A DNA stretch of 64,000 nucleotides, taken from assembly GCF_933775445.1 (NCBI RefSeq), contig NC_065874.1, positions 994,501-1,058,500 of the forward strand. The letters are read 5' to 3'. Positions 48,501-60,200 of this stretch are shown piece after piece (the first letter of the stretch is position 1; each line of letters starts with the position of its first letter). A program made the translations under genes and the position numbers. This DNA comes from Argentina anserina. Its lineage: Eukaryota > Streptophyta > Magnoliopsida > Rosales > Rosaceae. The notes beneath the pieces were generated by a model, which searched no databases, was not told the DNA's origin, and saw nothing but the letters and a program-made list of their open reading frames with translations.

Positions 48501-48717
48501 CGATCCAGAGCGTGCGGACCTCGTCGGCGCTGGCGGGCTGAGCCTGAGGCGGCGGGGCCATGTGCGGCTGGGGGGCCCACATTGGCGGAGGCTGGACGGC
48601 GGACGGTGGAGGCGGCATCATCATGTAGGGCTGGGCGGGGGGCTGCTGGCCGTACTGCTGGGGCGGCGGCTGCTGGCCCATGGACGGCGGAGGAACACCG
48701 GAGCCGGGTTGCATCAT
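45550..48717 (-). CDS. RNA-binding protein RBP45-type (three RRM)
   Basis: Six exons on the minus strand: 48717-48439, 47932-47464, 46290-46235, 46159-46029, 45911-45812, 45729-45550. They join to 404 residues. The N-terminus is Pro/Gln/Met-rich (PPPQQYGQQPPAQPYMMMPP). RRM1 has LWIGDL and GYGFIEF, RRM2 IFVGDL and GYGFVKF, and RRM3 IFVGNL and CGFVQF. The tail is Gly/Tyr/Gln-rich and ends in a polyglutamine run. This is the layout of plant RBP45/RBP47 proteins, nuclear oligouridylate and poly(A)+ RNA binders that move to stress granules. The third exon has only 56 bases. The 1.17 kb second intron holds unrelated short frames. The start is MMQPGSG; an AT-poor leader with CT repeats precedes it. 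Confidence 0.94.
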
Positions 48718-48799
48718 GATGACGAAGGCGTGAGGTGAAAAGGAAACCCTAACCGTGGAGGTCGGGAGAGAAGAGAAAAAAGAGATGGAGAGAAATGTG

Positions 48800-50316
48800 T
48801 GGGGCGACTGAGTTCTCTCTCTCTCTCCTTCTTTAAAGATTATTAAGGGGTTTTTGGGAATAGGCAAATTAGTGAAATTAGGTCGGGTTTGGATTGGTTT
48901 CTTTTCTGGACCCAATTCTGGGCCCAAGGTAAAAAATATATATTCCGAGGACCAGTGAAAAGAGCTCGAACGTGAGCAGCAGAGCACGACTCGACCAAGT
49001 GCACCGGAGACATATAAGACGTTCAAGACCATGCCGCATGGTAAGAAAGTAAAAAGCTGACATGCACCGCAATGTTTTTACCTGATTAATTATGTGATCG
49101 ACCAAGCTGAAAAGCAAGACTTGTCCCCTTCTTACCTGACTTGCTGCTGAAGACCATGTTGAAATCAACAGTTGTACTTTCTACAACCCCTTATTGACTT
49201 ACACGTGCATCCACTTTTTATTTAATAGAATTAATTAGTTTTTTATTTAAATATGAGAGGAATTACTTGCGCGGTGCATGTAAAAGTGCCGAGCAGAATT
49301 GGGAGGCCAAACTCTTCCTTTTTCCCCTGCATATTAACTTTTGGGGTGCATTTGCTCTAATGTGATCGAGTATGGGACATTTGGGAATGGTGTTGCGCCT
49401 AAGTCTCGGTTGGTATGAGATAAATGGTTTTTCATCTCACGTTTGACTTAAAGACAAATAAATGAGTGAGCTTGATTAGGTGATCGGAGATGGTACAAGT
49501 CGCAACTTATTTGAGCTTGGTTGTGAATCGTGATACGATGTTGAATATATTTTAATATCAAAACAAAAAGTTGATGCCCGCCGGGGTGGCTGCCGAGACC
49601 CTAAAACACCAAGAAGCCAAGCGCCTAAGCGGGTCTAGGCTGCCAATCTTTTATAACATTGGGTAAAACCGTAGAACGGTAGAACTATTAAACTAGTAGA
49701 AGTAAAATCATAAGAAGTCATGACGGCGCGACGTGAAGCGGACAAATGCGTAGTGTGGCATCACTGCAAATAACTTCATTCACTTTTTAGGCCAAACGTG
49801 TTCAGTTTCAACTTCAGCTTCATTTGTACTAGTGTTCCCGACCACCCAAACCAGTTCAGTGCTCCGGATCTGACTCTACCTCTTGAGCCTCACGTCAGCT
49901 TCCAAAACTTGTATGAAGTACTGACCTTTTAACCTGTTCATTCATGAAGTGTTTAAAATTTACAATGATTCCAATGTGTTGTCGATCTAGTAGCTCTTGA
50001 AGTGATCTGCAACTCCCAAATATTTGATCTAATGCTTCTTTTTATTGGGTTTGGAATTTTTAGAAATATAGAATGTGGAAGAAAGACTGTTGCTTTGTTA
50101 TGCTTGAAGCCTTGAAACTGTGAAGTAAAGCTTAGAGCTTCTGGGTTTATTGTATTAGAAGCAACTGAGAGTGGATGAATATAATTTCTGGGTGTAGAGT
50201 TTAGCTTTTTGACTAACTCATGGTGAATTAGAGACTTAGAGTTATTGGAATTGGATTATGTACTGGGTTGTTGGTCTTATCAAGGAACTGAGTTAGATCT
50301 TGTATTGGGAGTGAAG
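48800..50316. other. Divergent promoter region of RBP45 and the MYND gene
   Basis: RBP45 is transcribed leftward and the MYND gene rightward. The CT tract near 48815-48832 belongs to the RBP45 leader. No gene or RNA is recognised between. A possible leader for the MYND gene lies near 50040-50316. Confidence 0.5.
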
Positions 50317-52212
50317 ATGGATTTGCATTTGAAGAACTTGTTTGATAGATTCCAGGAGCAATTTGGGACCGGTCCGGGGCTTGGTCCCGGATCCGGGACA
50401 TGCCTTATGAATGTGGAAGGCATTGCTCCAAATTTTATCAAGTCAATGTATAAAGCTGCAGCAGCTCTATATAGGACTGATCCATGGAAAAGATTCTATC
50501 CAGCGCATCTTTTTGGTGTCCGGGTTGGGAAGGATACGGATTGGTCTGGAAAGAAACAGCCTTTCCCCTGTGTTCAGTTCATTGGAGGGGATGGAGGGGA
50601 TATTGGAATTCACATGTTCCGGTCGCAGAATGATGCTAAGAGGATGACAGGTTCAAGAGAAACAATTCAAGTTCCAAATGTGGAGCTCTTGAGGGTCACT
50701 TATGAACGTGACTCGGTGATGTTTCCTTCAAATCGGAAAATGATCAAGTCTCTATCACTGGAAGTTTCGGGGAATGATCGCTTCCCTGTTGTTGATGTTG
50801 CTCGCTGCACTTCATCAGGAACTCTTAGGTTCAGGAATGCAACTCTTGAAGAGCTTAGGTTCGTGTATGCGTTCATGAAGGCCATAGCTCTTGTGCACCC
50901 ATTGCTGCAGGCGGACAAAGAAGGTGGTCCAAAGTGGTCGAGGTTGATGTATTATGAACCATTTATCGAGACTGTTGATGTTCAGTGGCCGCAAGAAATG
51001 TCCAATGGTCATGATCTTGTTGCAGCTACAATCTCATACCCACCTGGCCAGGCTTATGAGGAAAAGGCTAGTTCGACAGCTACCTCAAGGTCCTCAACTC
51101 CAACAAAGTATGCAGAACCATCAAAGGAGGAGACTTTTCTTGATTTAAGAGTGTATTCAAATGGTAGCTTAAGACAGTGCGCAGCATGTGAGAAAGAAAT
51201 ACATACTGATCATACTCTTTGCTGTGGACGGTGTCGTGCTGTGATCTATTGCAGTTCTGTCTGCCAAAAGCAGCATTTGAAGGAAACACATAAGACCATG
51301 TGTGGTCTTTACAAGGCAATGATGGAAAGAGAAGAAGAGCTGGCAATGAATATCTTCATGTTTCCATCTGCTGCCGACCATCCTTGTAAATGGCTTGAAT
51401 CATTGGGTATCCATCAAAAGGGCATGTGGAGGAGAAAATGCAGTTGTTATTCTCATTGCCCTTATGGTCTTCTTCCTGTTAAAGGTGGACTCTGGGATTC
51501 TTGGGGAGGTCTTGATGATGAAGAGTTTCCACGTGACTCATCTTTCCACCATCATGTGTCAAGTCCGATCCTCCTCTCTGGTTGGTCAGAGTACTATAAT
51601 CTTCGTTCACTGCCACTGTCAAGCCCGGTGGCTGACATCCTCTCCCACCCATTGACATTATATTACATATTGACAACACTCAATATCAGTTCAAAGAACC
51701 TACTACTGAAAGGAAAAGAGGTTATTGTTCACTACATTGGGCCAGAGGGAGAGTTGGATTGGTTGCCATCATTTGCTGAAGTTGGTCATTTGCTCAATGG
51801 ATTAGGCAATATACAAATTGTGATGGTTGGTCCTGAAGTTCCATCAAACTTGTCAGGCACAACTTCAGGAATAGGCAGCAGAGTGAGAGTGAATCTCATT
51901 AGGGGTGTTTATCAGGAGGAAGCTACCTACCTCCCTTCACCACATGCCATCGTCGCACTCAACTGTGGATTGGAGGACTATTCAAGTTGGGGTGGAGCTC
52001 TTAATTTAATCAAGTCCATGGGCGTTCCAGCCTTCTTCACAGACCAATCTGAAATCTCTTGTAATGACGCTAAACAGGTTCTACGAAGTGCTGGACTCCA
52101 GATCACACATCCTGTGACACCAAATCCTTTCCGCTCGCCAGTGAAACATCAAGGTCCTTCTAGCAATCTTCCTTGTTACAGCAATGGTTTCGTGCTTGGG
52201 GTAAACACATGA
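50317..52212 (+). CDS. MYND-type zinc finger protein
   Basis: Single-exon gene of 631 residues starting MDLHLKNLFDRFQEQFGTGP. The open frame extends upstream to 50245 without ATG, so this Met is the natural start, and I recall Arabidopsis homologues (At1g70160/At4g27020) beginning the same way. Landmarks are the N-terminal block AALYRTDPWKRFYPAHLFGVRVGKDTDW and a MYND finger at about 288-330 (CAACEKEIHTDHTLCCGRCRAVIYCSSVCQKQHLKETHKTMC in pieces C..C, C..C, C..C, H..C). A C-terminal region conserved in MSS51-like proteins follows (LSSPVADILSHPLTLYYILT, HYIGPEGELDWLPSFAEVGHLL, ALNCGLEDYSSWGGAL). MYND fingers bind proline-rich partners. The molecular function in plants is unknown. No introns are seen, matching the uninterrupted homology. 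Confidence 0.92.
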   Translation: MDLHLKNLFDRFQEQFGTGPGLGPGSGTCLMNVEGIAPNFIKSMYKAAAALYRTDPWKRFYPAHLFGVRVGKDTDWSGKKQPFPCVQFIGGDGGDIGIHMFRSQNDAKRMTGSRETIQVPNVELLRVTYERDSVMFPSNRKMIKSLSLEVSGNDRFPVVDVARCTSSGTLRFRNATLEELRFVYAFMKAIALVHPLLQADKEGGPKWSRLMYYEPFIETVDVQWPQEMSNGHDLVAATISYPPGQAYEEKASSTATSRSSTPTKYAEPSKEETFLDLRVYSNGSLRQCAACEKEIHTDHTLCCGRCRAVIYCSSVCQKQHLKETHKTMCGLYKAMMEREEELAMNIFMFPSAADHPCKWLESLGIHQKGMWRRKCSCYSHCPYGLLPVKGGLWDSWGGLDDEEFPRDSSFHHHVSSPILLSGWSEYYNLRSLPLSSPVADILSHPLTLYYILTTLNISSKNLLLKGKEVIVHYIGPEGELDWLPSFAEVGHLLNGLGNIQIVMVGPEVPSNLSGTTSGIGSRVRVNLIRGVYQEEATYLPSPHAIVALNCGLEDYSSWGGALNLIKSMGVPAFFTDQSEISCNDAKQVLRSAGLQITHPVTPNPFRSPVKHQGPSSNLPCYSNGFVLGVNT

Positions 52213-52865
52213 GTTGGTTGGTGCCATAAATTTGACGATTTGACCTCAGCTTGTTTCTGATCTGTACACTTTAGTTCTCCTATGACCTTCTGGTGGCGGC
52301 AAATAGAGGACTGCTACTGAGAAATGGGTAACTAATGCCTACCTCCATCATGAAGCCTTGTTTTGTCAATTGAATTGTAAACTAAGATTCTGCTAGACTA
52401 GTGATTGTTATGAATGTCCTACAGCATTTGGTTTTTGATTAGTTGTTCTCAGCCTACTTTTATCAAAACTTGCTGTAGAGATAGTGATGTACTAGTGATG
52501 CATGATATGTGATCTCCAAGAGCATTGTTTAGGCGTTTAGCTTCAATCTATATAAGGGGTCAACTTTTAAAGCCAAATCTTATTATTTACATAAAACCTT
52601 GATTAGATACACCATAAACAGACATGGTTGGTCTGGCAATTCAACCTTAAAACTTCACATCAGTCTTACTCAGAAATTTGAGGCCTACCATGTACCTACT
52701 ACGTGTGCCACAACCCATTATAATTACTAAACAATGACAGATGTGCCATTGTAGAACCACAAAATTTAGAAAGTGTGATTCAACCCCCAAAGATAGAAGG
52801 GTATTGCTGTCAAAGTCTGAATACCCAAATTAAGTATCTTAAAACCATACTTGTCCCAGTTGAGC
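52213..52865. other. Intergenic region
   Basis: 3' flank of the MYND gene and promoter of the small heat-shock gene. No other feature is seen. I looked for clear tandem heat-shock elements (alternating GAA/TTC) and found none convincing. Confidence 0.5.
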
Positions 52866-52873
52866 TATAAAAG
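52866..52873 (+). promoter_or_regulatory. TATA box of the small heat-shock gene
   Basis: TATAAAAG lies about 135 bases before the ATG at 53002, a normal plant distance with a short leader. Confidence 0.6.
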
Positions 52874-53001
52874 CCAAACCAACCTTCAGGGACCAACTAT
52901 ACCCTTCCTTTCTTTCTATATTAAGCCACCTCCTTATCCCACTATTGGATTGCAGAATTAGCTTTTGCCCTGCAAATTTACTTCTTCTTGTATTATAAGC
53001 A

Positions 53002-53533
53002 ATGGAGCTTCCAAACCAAAATTATCGGCTGTACCAGTATGTCTTCCCCTCTCATCTTGTTTATCCGTATCACTTGACTCCAGAAAACTATGTGCACTGG
53101 ACTGAAACCCCAGAGACTCATATTTTCTCAGCTGACCTCCCTGGTAAGATTTCACACTTTATATTCTATGTGATCAATCTGTCTTTCTTTTCTTTTTGTG
53201 TGTGTTAGTTCTTATGTTTCTATTGGGATGAACCTTTTGTGTATAGGTGTGAGGAAGGAGGAGATAAAGGTTGAAGTGGAGGACTCAATATACCTGATCA
53301 TCAGAACACAGAGACTTGAGGATGATGATGTTGGTGATGAGTCTCCCATAGAGACTAGGAGGACCTTCATGAGGAAGTTTCGACTTCCGGGTCAGGTTGA
53401 CATCGAGAGAATCTCAGCTGGATATGAAGATGGAATCTTGACAATCACAGTGCCAAGGTTACTGAGGAGAAGTTTCTTCATTGAACCAGCTGATATGCCG
53501 GAAAGGCTTGAAGTTCTTGCCAGAGCTGCTTGA
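53002..53533 (+). CDS. Class V small heat-shock protein (15.4 kDa type)
   Basis: Two exons, 53002-53143 and 53247-53533, give 142 residues. The alpha-crystallin domain starts at [26 protein letters not shown] and ends with the family signature [10 protein letters not shown]. It is followed by a short basic/acidic tail, [23 protein letters not shown]. The short N-terminus rich in Tyr/Pro ([15 protein letters not shown]) and a split at the DLPG codon match Arabidopsis 15.4 kDa class V HSP (At4g21870, from memory). It would act as an ATP-independent holdase in the cytosol. No strong heat-shock element is visible, so basal or developmental expression may dominate. It is convergent with the ASPM-like gene. 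Confidence 0.93.
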
Positions 53534-54210
53534 TTTCTCAAGCTCAAAGAGTTCAAACATGGCTATTTTTCATCATAATTAATAGATTCTAAGATTTAGT
53601 TTTTCTTTTTCCGATGAATGCTAAGATTTAGTTGTTGGCTTACTTGGATTCCACACTCTTATGTACAAACGTTCCAAGACTACTTTTCTCTTATCTTCTA
53701 TTTCAATAAACATGAATTACCAATAACATAGTTAGGTAACCTTCATCATAGCAAAAATATCTTATCTGATCCCAGATTTTAGTAACTTGTGCAAAATTCC
53801 ACGAAGTGAGAAATGACCACTCATGAGACTTGGTTCTTCAATAATTGTGCTAGATATTTTTCTGCTGAAATCAAGAAGATAAATTGTGGGCGGCAGTCAC
53901 ATGGGAAATGGAAACATATCAGTGTCGTTTTCAATTTACCAAATAAACAAGGTGATTTGCATTAAGAGGTAGATAATGATATAGACTGAAAATCAAAGTC
54001 CGCAATCTGCACCAGTTCATTTCACTAATTCCTGCGTCACCATTAACTACTGCCTAGTCATTAGTCAATACTGCAGTGTTTACCATCAGTACATGTCATT
54101 CAGAATCCTTCTCCTTCACATTGAACTTGTAAATTCAATGGTAGAAACACATACAAATCCACACCTAACTAGCGAAACGAGGTTGTTACTAAAGCTGCAA
54201 GTTCAAAAGC

Positions 54211-57200
54211 TTAGTTTTCTGTTGCCATTTTCAGAATCACAACAGCCTCCTTTAATCTTCTCTCTGCGTTCTCTCTAGCATTTGCGAATCGGGCATTCCT
54301 GCATTAAGATATAGGTGATATAGCTAATCTTCGCAGATAAAACAACATCTCTATTATTGAGAACAAGTAAAACTGTTATAAGAGAGATTCTTTGCTAAAA
54401 TCTGACCTCTTCTCATTGCATGCTATCCTACTAAGCTCCTCCACAAGACTGCGCAGTCTTTTCAAATGGGCAGGTAACTTGCGTACAGCTTCAGCACCAT
54501 TGGAACTATAACATATCTTTTTCAGAAGTTCAGAAGCAATGAAGTAACCTTCTTCCTTGTTTCTGTATATAAGTATAAAACACACTAGCCATTAGTTAAG
54601 ATATTTGACCAACGGCCTCACATTAGTTTTGGGATCAGTGGCATACAAACCTTAGAAACTCCCAGAGAACAGTTTCTACAGACCCCTCACAATCAATTAG
54701 TACTTCAACCAGGTTTGGATAGCGAGCAAGGTTTCTAAGAGTTGATAGTGCGTGCTTTAGAACCTCCTGATCAGGTATGCTTCGGCTGCCTGAGTGAATA
54801 AGCTTCAGCAAGATTTTGATAGCTCCAGCATCCACGAGTCTTTCGCAACATTTCTGAGAATACCTTGTAGCCATATCTATAATAACAATCATAATGTAAG
54901 TACATAAAATGAGAACATCGGTTAACAGTCCTGATTCCATATTAGTTAAGAGTAACTGAATATCTATGAGAGCATTAAAATGACAATATAGCATATGAAG
55001 ATTTGGGAGCTCCAAAAAAGCATGTATGGTTTAAAACTACTTCTGAGGCATGTTTTGACTTTTCAGGAAAGACACTAAACTACCTGCATAAAGAATGCTC
55101 CCTTCATTTGCATGAAAGTAAAAAACTAAAGAGTGCAATTCCTAGTACAGAGCAGAAAGCTGTAGAACCACATATGAGGTTGGTGCATCACATTCATAAG
55201 TACATGATTACAATTATGAAATGGAGATCTATGTATAATCATTAACACTTACCCAATGTGGCACAAGTATGAAGGATGTTGCTGATACTTTTCATTTTTA
55301 GTAGTTCTGAAAGTGCAGCAACAAGTCTGTTGATAATACGCATGCTATCATCCACACTAATAGAAGACTTCTGCACTCTCAAGCGTAAATCCTTGAGCTG
55401 TTCCCTTGACTCTTTTCTCCGTGCCTGGTAGCCTCTCCAGTGTGACTGTAACAAATTGGAATGAAAATTTACAAACATGAATGAATTTATTAAGGTTTCA
55501 ACATTATAATCTGCCACATATATAAAGTATCTTACTTGTATTACAATACTAGAATGCCTCTCTCTGGAAGCCTTTTGCCTAGCTAACCAATCTCGAATAT
55601 GAGACTGAATAAGTACTGCAGACTTTGTTCTAAGTTTTAGCAACAGGGCACTCCTCCACCACCTTTGCAATTTCAACACAGAGCAAAACACTATATTTAG
55701 TTCGACACTACTATAGATGGCACTTGTGGTATTTAAAAGATAATCATGGGGGATGACGGGGTGTAGACATGAAGCGCCTGAAACAAAAGCCATGAACCAC
55801 CATTATCAATATGGAATTAATACCAAACCCCTCAACTATCAAATGTAGAATCTGATACAACTATAGATTAAGAGCAAGTGAAAAGAATTGCACTACTATA
55901 CCTAAGAGATTACTTCGACTGATCTTCCCCCTGACTATCCGTTGAATTTCCACTGCAGCTTGTCTATGACGTTGAAATGCCTGACGGTATAGCAGGCATT
56001 GTATAGTACTTTGGATCTTCACTACAGCTTTTCTTTGGCATAAGAAATGCCTCCTTCTCAACCAACCACGGCAGTATCTCTAAATTCAATTAAGAACCCA
56101 ACTCAGATTTAATTTTTACACCATAAATAATTAAAAGAAAAGAAAAGAAAAGGAGCCACATCCCACTGAATTTTATTTCAGGGACTCATATTAGTTGCAG
56201 CCAGAAGATCCTAGTTAACATAAAAAAAGTTTTAGTTTCTCTCTCATTTGTTTGACGGGGGTATTTACTCAGGGACAGGAATCGTCACCCTAAATCCTAT
56301 ATACTTAGATGACAGAGAACAACTTACTTGGATAGTAACAATGAGATGCCTACATTGATTAGCTTCTCTTCGGGCAACCCATCCACGCACATAAGATTGA
56401 ATGATAGTGGCTGACACAGTTGCAATTTTGTATTGCTGATAAGTCTTCCAACATCTTGACATACGAAAAAAACTTTGGATTTTTATTGTTGCTCGCCTTT
56501 GACTGTGAAGCCTCCTTCTCAATAGACAAGTACGAAAGTGACTTTGAATTTTCACAGCAGCAAAGTGCTTATTGTGATAAGAGTGACAGACATAATAATT
56601 CCAGGCATCTTGGATTTTAGCTGCTGCCCGTGTTCGAACATCTAGTGCATCATTCTCCTCAACCATACTTAACGATTTATGAATGAGAGGGCCACCATGA
56701 ATACATCTTGATCTTGCATGAATACATCTTGATCTTGCAAGCCACCCACGAGTATATCTTTGGACAACAATAGCAGCATTTACTTGATCAAGCCTGCGTG
56801 CATCATGAGTTATCATACTCCTATCCTGATGTCTTCGAATGATCCAATTTCTTGCAGCTTGTTAGATAACTAATACTGACTGTGTCCTTTTTGCAGCATT
56901 TACTGGAAGTATAAGATATAGATTCCTGGTCAGCTTGACAATATGACATACCAAAACAAAACCTATGGATATAGGTCATATGTAAAATAATAATAGACAA
57001 TTACATATTTCCAGTACTATTTTCTCCTAAACAGGAGCTAATGAGAGGAAACCACTATATCAGGTTGTACGAGGTCTTACTAATTAGTAATTACCTCTTG
57101 AAATGTTATTTTCATCTTTGTTTGTGGTGAGGTTCTGCAAAGTCTGAGCTGATAGTTTTGGAAGTTTATGGTTCTTTTCAGCCATATCTTTCCACCAAGC

Positions 57201-60200
57201 CTGGATAGCCTTAAAGTTTCTCACTGAACCTGTATCTGTATGCAACCATTAAGTTAGATTTCAACAAAGGAATAAAAGTTCTAGTTAGCTCTACTACTTC
57301 ATGGAAAAATAAATCTTTAGATGGCTCTAAACACATTCCTATTTAAACAAATTGAAAACATAAAGCCGCCGCTAATTTCTATTATTCATGTCTTATCACA
57401 AGTCTGGGCATGTCTACGATTGTTGTACCACTAACTTTACAAGTTTACAGACTTCATGTTTTTTGTATATCCTATTAGAACATATATTACAAGAAAAAAC
57501 GAGGAAAGAAAAGAAAATGAAGATACCTTCAGTACACTGAACAGATGTTTCTGGGATATGTGCTAGTTCAGATTTTGCAGAGCATATTCTCTCTGAACTT
57601 TGACAATCACAGCCTAATAGTTTATGAAAGTTTAACTGATCCTGCAAAAGAGATTATCAATGTTAGCATGAGCAATGACCGCATCAATTATCATTTTTAG
57701 GGCAGAAGAGGGGGCAGGAGTTAGGAGCAGCAATAAGGCATCATCGATCATTACCATGTTCTTTTTCCCAACCAGTTGAGATGACAGAAACACCAATAGG
57801 ATCACCACACTACGATCATTAGGTACGCCATTATACTCAAGAATGTCACTTATTTGCAGAACCTATTGATAAAGTGAAAAGAAAATTGTGTTACAACTTA
57901 TAAACACATGATATATGTTAAAATTTTCAACTTCAGTTCAACAATAACTTGAGCTCTACTAGTATGCCAATAATTATGTGGCAAGCCATAAACTAGACAT
58001 GAAGTTAAAATGTTGAACGAGAATGAAGCAACAACTTCAGTTCAACAATAACTTGAGCTCTACTAGTATGCCAAGAATTATATGTGGCAAGTCATAAACT
58101 AGACATGAAGTTAAAATGTTGAACGAGAATGAAGCAAAGAAATTAACACAAACCTCTGGAAAGTTACCCAATAGCGACATCAACTTCTGTGACAATAGAA
58201 AGTTGTGCACGGCATCTGAATATTCACTGGCTAACATGATTGATTCTTCGTTACTTGATTTATTATGATCCTGTCACATATATTCACAGTTAAAAAAAAA
58301 ATTAAACACGACTTGTAAGTTCATAAAAACTGCAAGGAAAAATGTAGAGCACCTTCGATGACCAAGAACAACAAAGTTGCTTGCGGAAGTGATAATCCAG
58401 CAAACACCATATGGCTTTTCCATCTACCAATGAAGAAAAGTTGTCGATCTTGCAATCATAAATTTCACAAATTGCCTGAAACCGCCAACAATGACAGCTG
58501 TCAAGTTTACAGCAATAAAATTTCATGTTTTTCTGCTGTGACTAGCTATGATTTCCCAAATGACCCTCTATCCCAAAATCACCATTCATAAGCCATGTAT
58601 AGGATTCTGATGCAGCATGCATGCGTCTTAGCAAATTCATAATTATCAGATTGTAAAAGTGCATTTATTATATACCAACGATAATATAATATGCTAAATA
58701 GCTATCCCAAAATCAGCAATACCTGAATCCAACTTAAAAGCATATCCAGTGAAGGAGCATCAACATTTATGCAGCTATCCTGTGAAATTAAAAAGGAATG
58801 AACAATGTCAAGAGTGACCTCAAGTTTCGAGCTCTAAAACATATAAATGACAAATCAAAGCAAAACTAAAAGAAAAAAAACACAAAGGAAAGAAGATAGA
58901 AATACAGCCACAAATGAATAAGACAAGACAGATGCATACAGACGTACCATATTTCCCCGAATTTTGCATATTTCATCAGCTAATGTTGTTTTCTTGACCA
59001 AAAGAGGTAGCTGCCAAATTTTGAAAACTGTTACTAACAATTATAGAACCAAAACTCCTAATTAGCCTTCAAATGCAACAGTTCCAAGCAAATGTGAAAG
59101 AGAGAGAGAGAGAGAGAGCGCAAAGGTACCTGCAACTGAACAAACATATTCCAAAGCAACACAATGGTAAGTTCCTTGTCCCCATCAGCAATATCATCTT
59201 CCACAATCATCATTCCATCATCGTCTAAAACAACACCAGCCTCCTTAAGATACTGCAGGGCAGTGCCACAATTTGCCAGGTGTTTTTTACGTGTATCTGA
59301 TGGAATAGCCATTTTCTGTATATGCAATGAAACAATGAAATCAGTGATAACAAAATTACTTGACTGAACTCGCATATTCATCCAAACAATGAAGAGTTAG
59401 GTTACCAACCAATAGGATTGAGGAATCATCCTGCAAAAGTTGAATGGCTCTACAGAGACGCATCCCATCTTGAAGATCAGCAAATAAATCTGTAACGCGA
59501 AAGTCAAAATCCACGATCGGAGACTGCACAATGACATATTCCATAAATGAATTACTAAGTAAAATATTCTTTTACACTAAATGCTGAGTTGACTTGCACT
59601 ATGTTCCCTCAGACCACAAAAATACAAATGGAGTTGCATTCATAGAATTAGCCACCTACCTGTTGATGAGATACTTTATATCCTAGAATCACAAGATGTG
59701 CTGCTACATTACCTTCTCCGAGCATGACATCAGATGAGAGAAAATCTAGTTTTGAACAACAGAAAGAGAAAGGTCAACCTTAAATCACGATTATAAACCA
59801 ATTACTCAAAAACTTAAAAGACAAGTGGATTGAAAATTACCATGGATCACCTGATGACTTGATTTGATGCTAGACTGTACCGCAAACAATAAAGGAGAAC
59901 CCCCATCCACTCCATCAAGACCATACTTAAGAGAAAGACAGCTCTGAGATTTAGCTCTATCCAAGATAATTACAAGCAACAGAAACCTCTTCAATATGAC
60001 ATTTCCCAAAGCTTCATAATAACCTGGCCGGTAAAGACCCTCAACTTTCTTGTTGTAAGCGTATTCTTTTGCCAGACCAGCATGTGCAAAAAGTTGCTTC
60101 TCAATGATCATTTTCAAAAACGCGACTTCCTCATCGGAGTTAACATCTCGATCAGACAACAAAGAATCACCCCCAAATATAATGTACAGTCCAATTCGAA

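Noticed and set aside
50245..50316. Upstream extension of the MYND protein
   Set aside because: The frame is open but lacks ATG and does not resemble homologues, which begin at MDLHLK.
52600..53000. Possible heat-shock elements upstream of the class V HSP
   Set aside because: Isolated GAA/TTC triplets occur, but no run of three alternating units was found.
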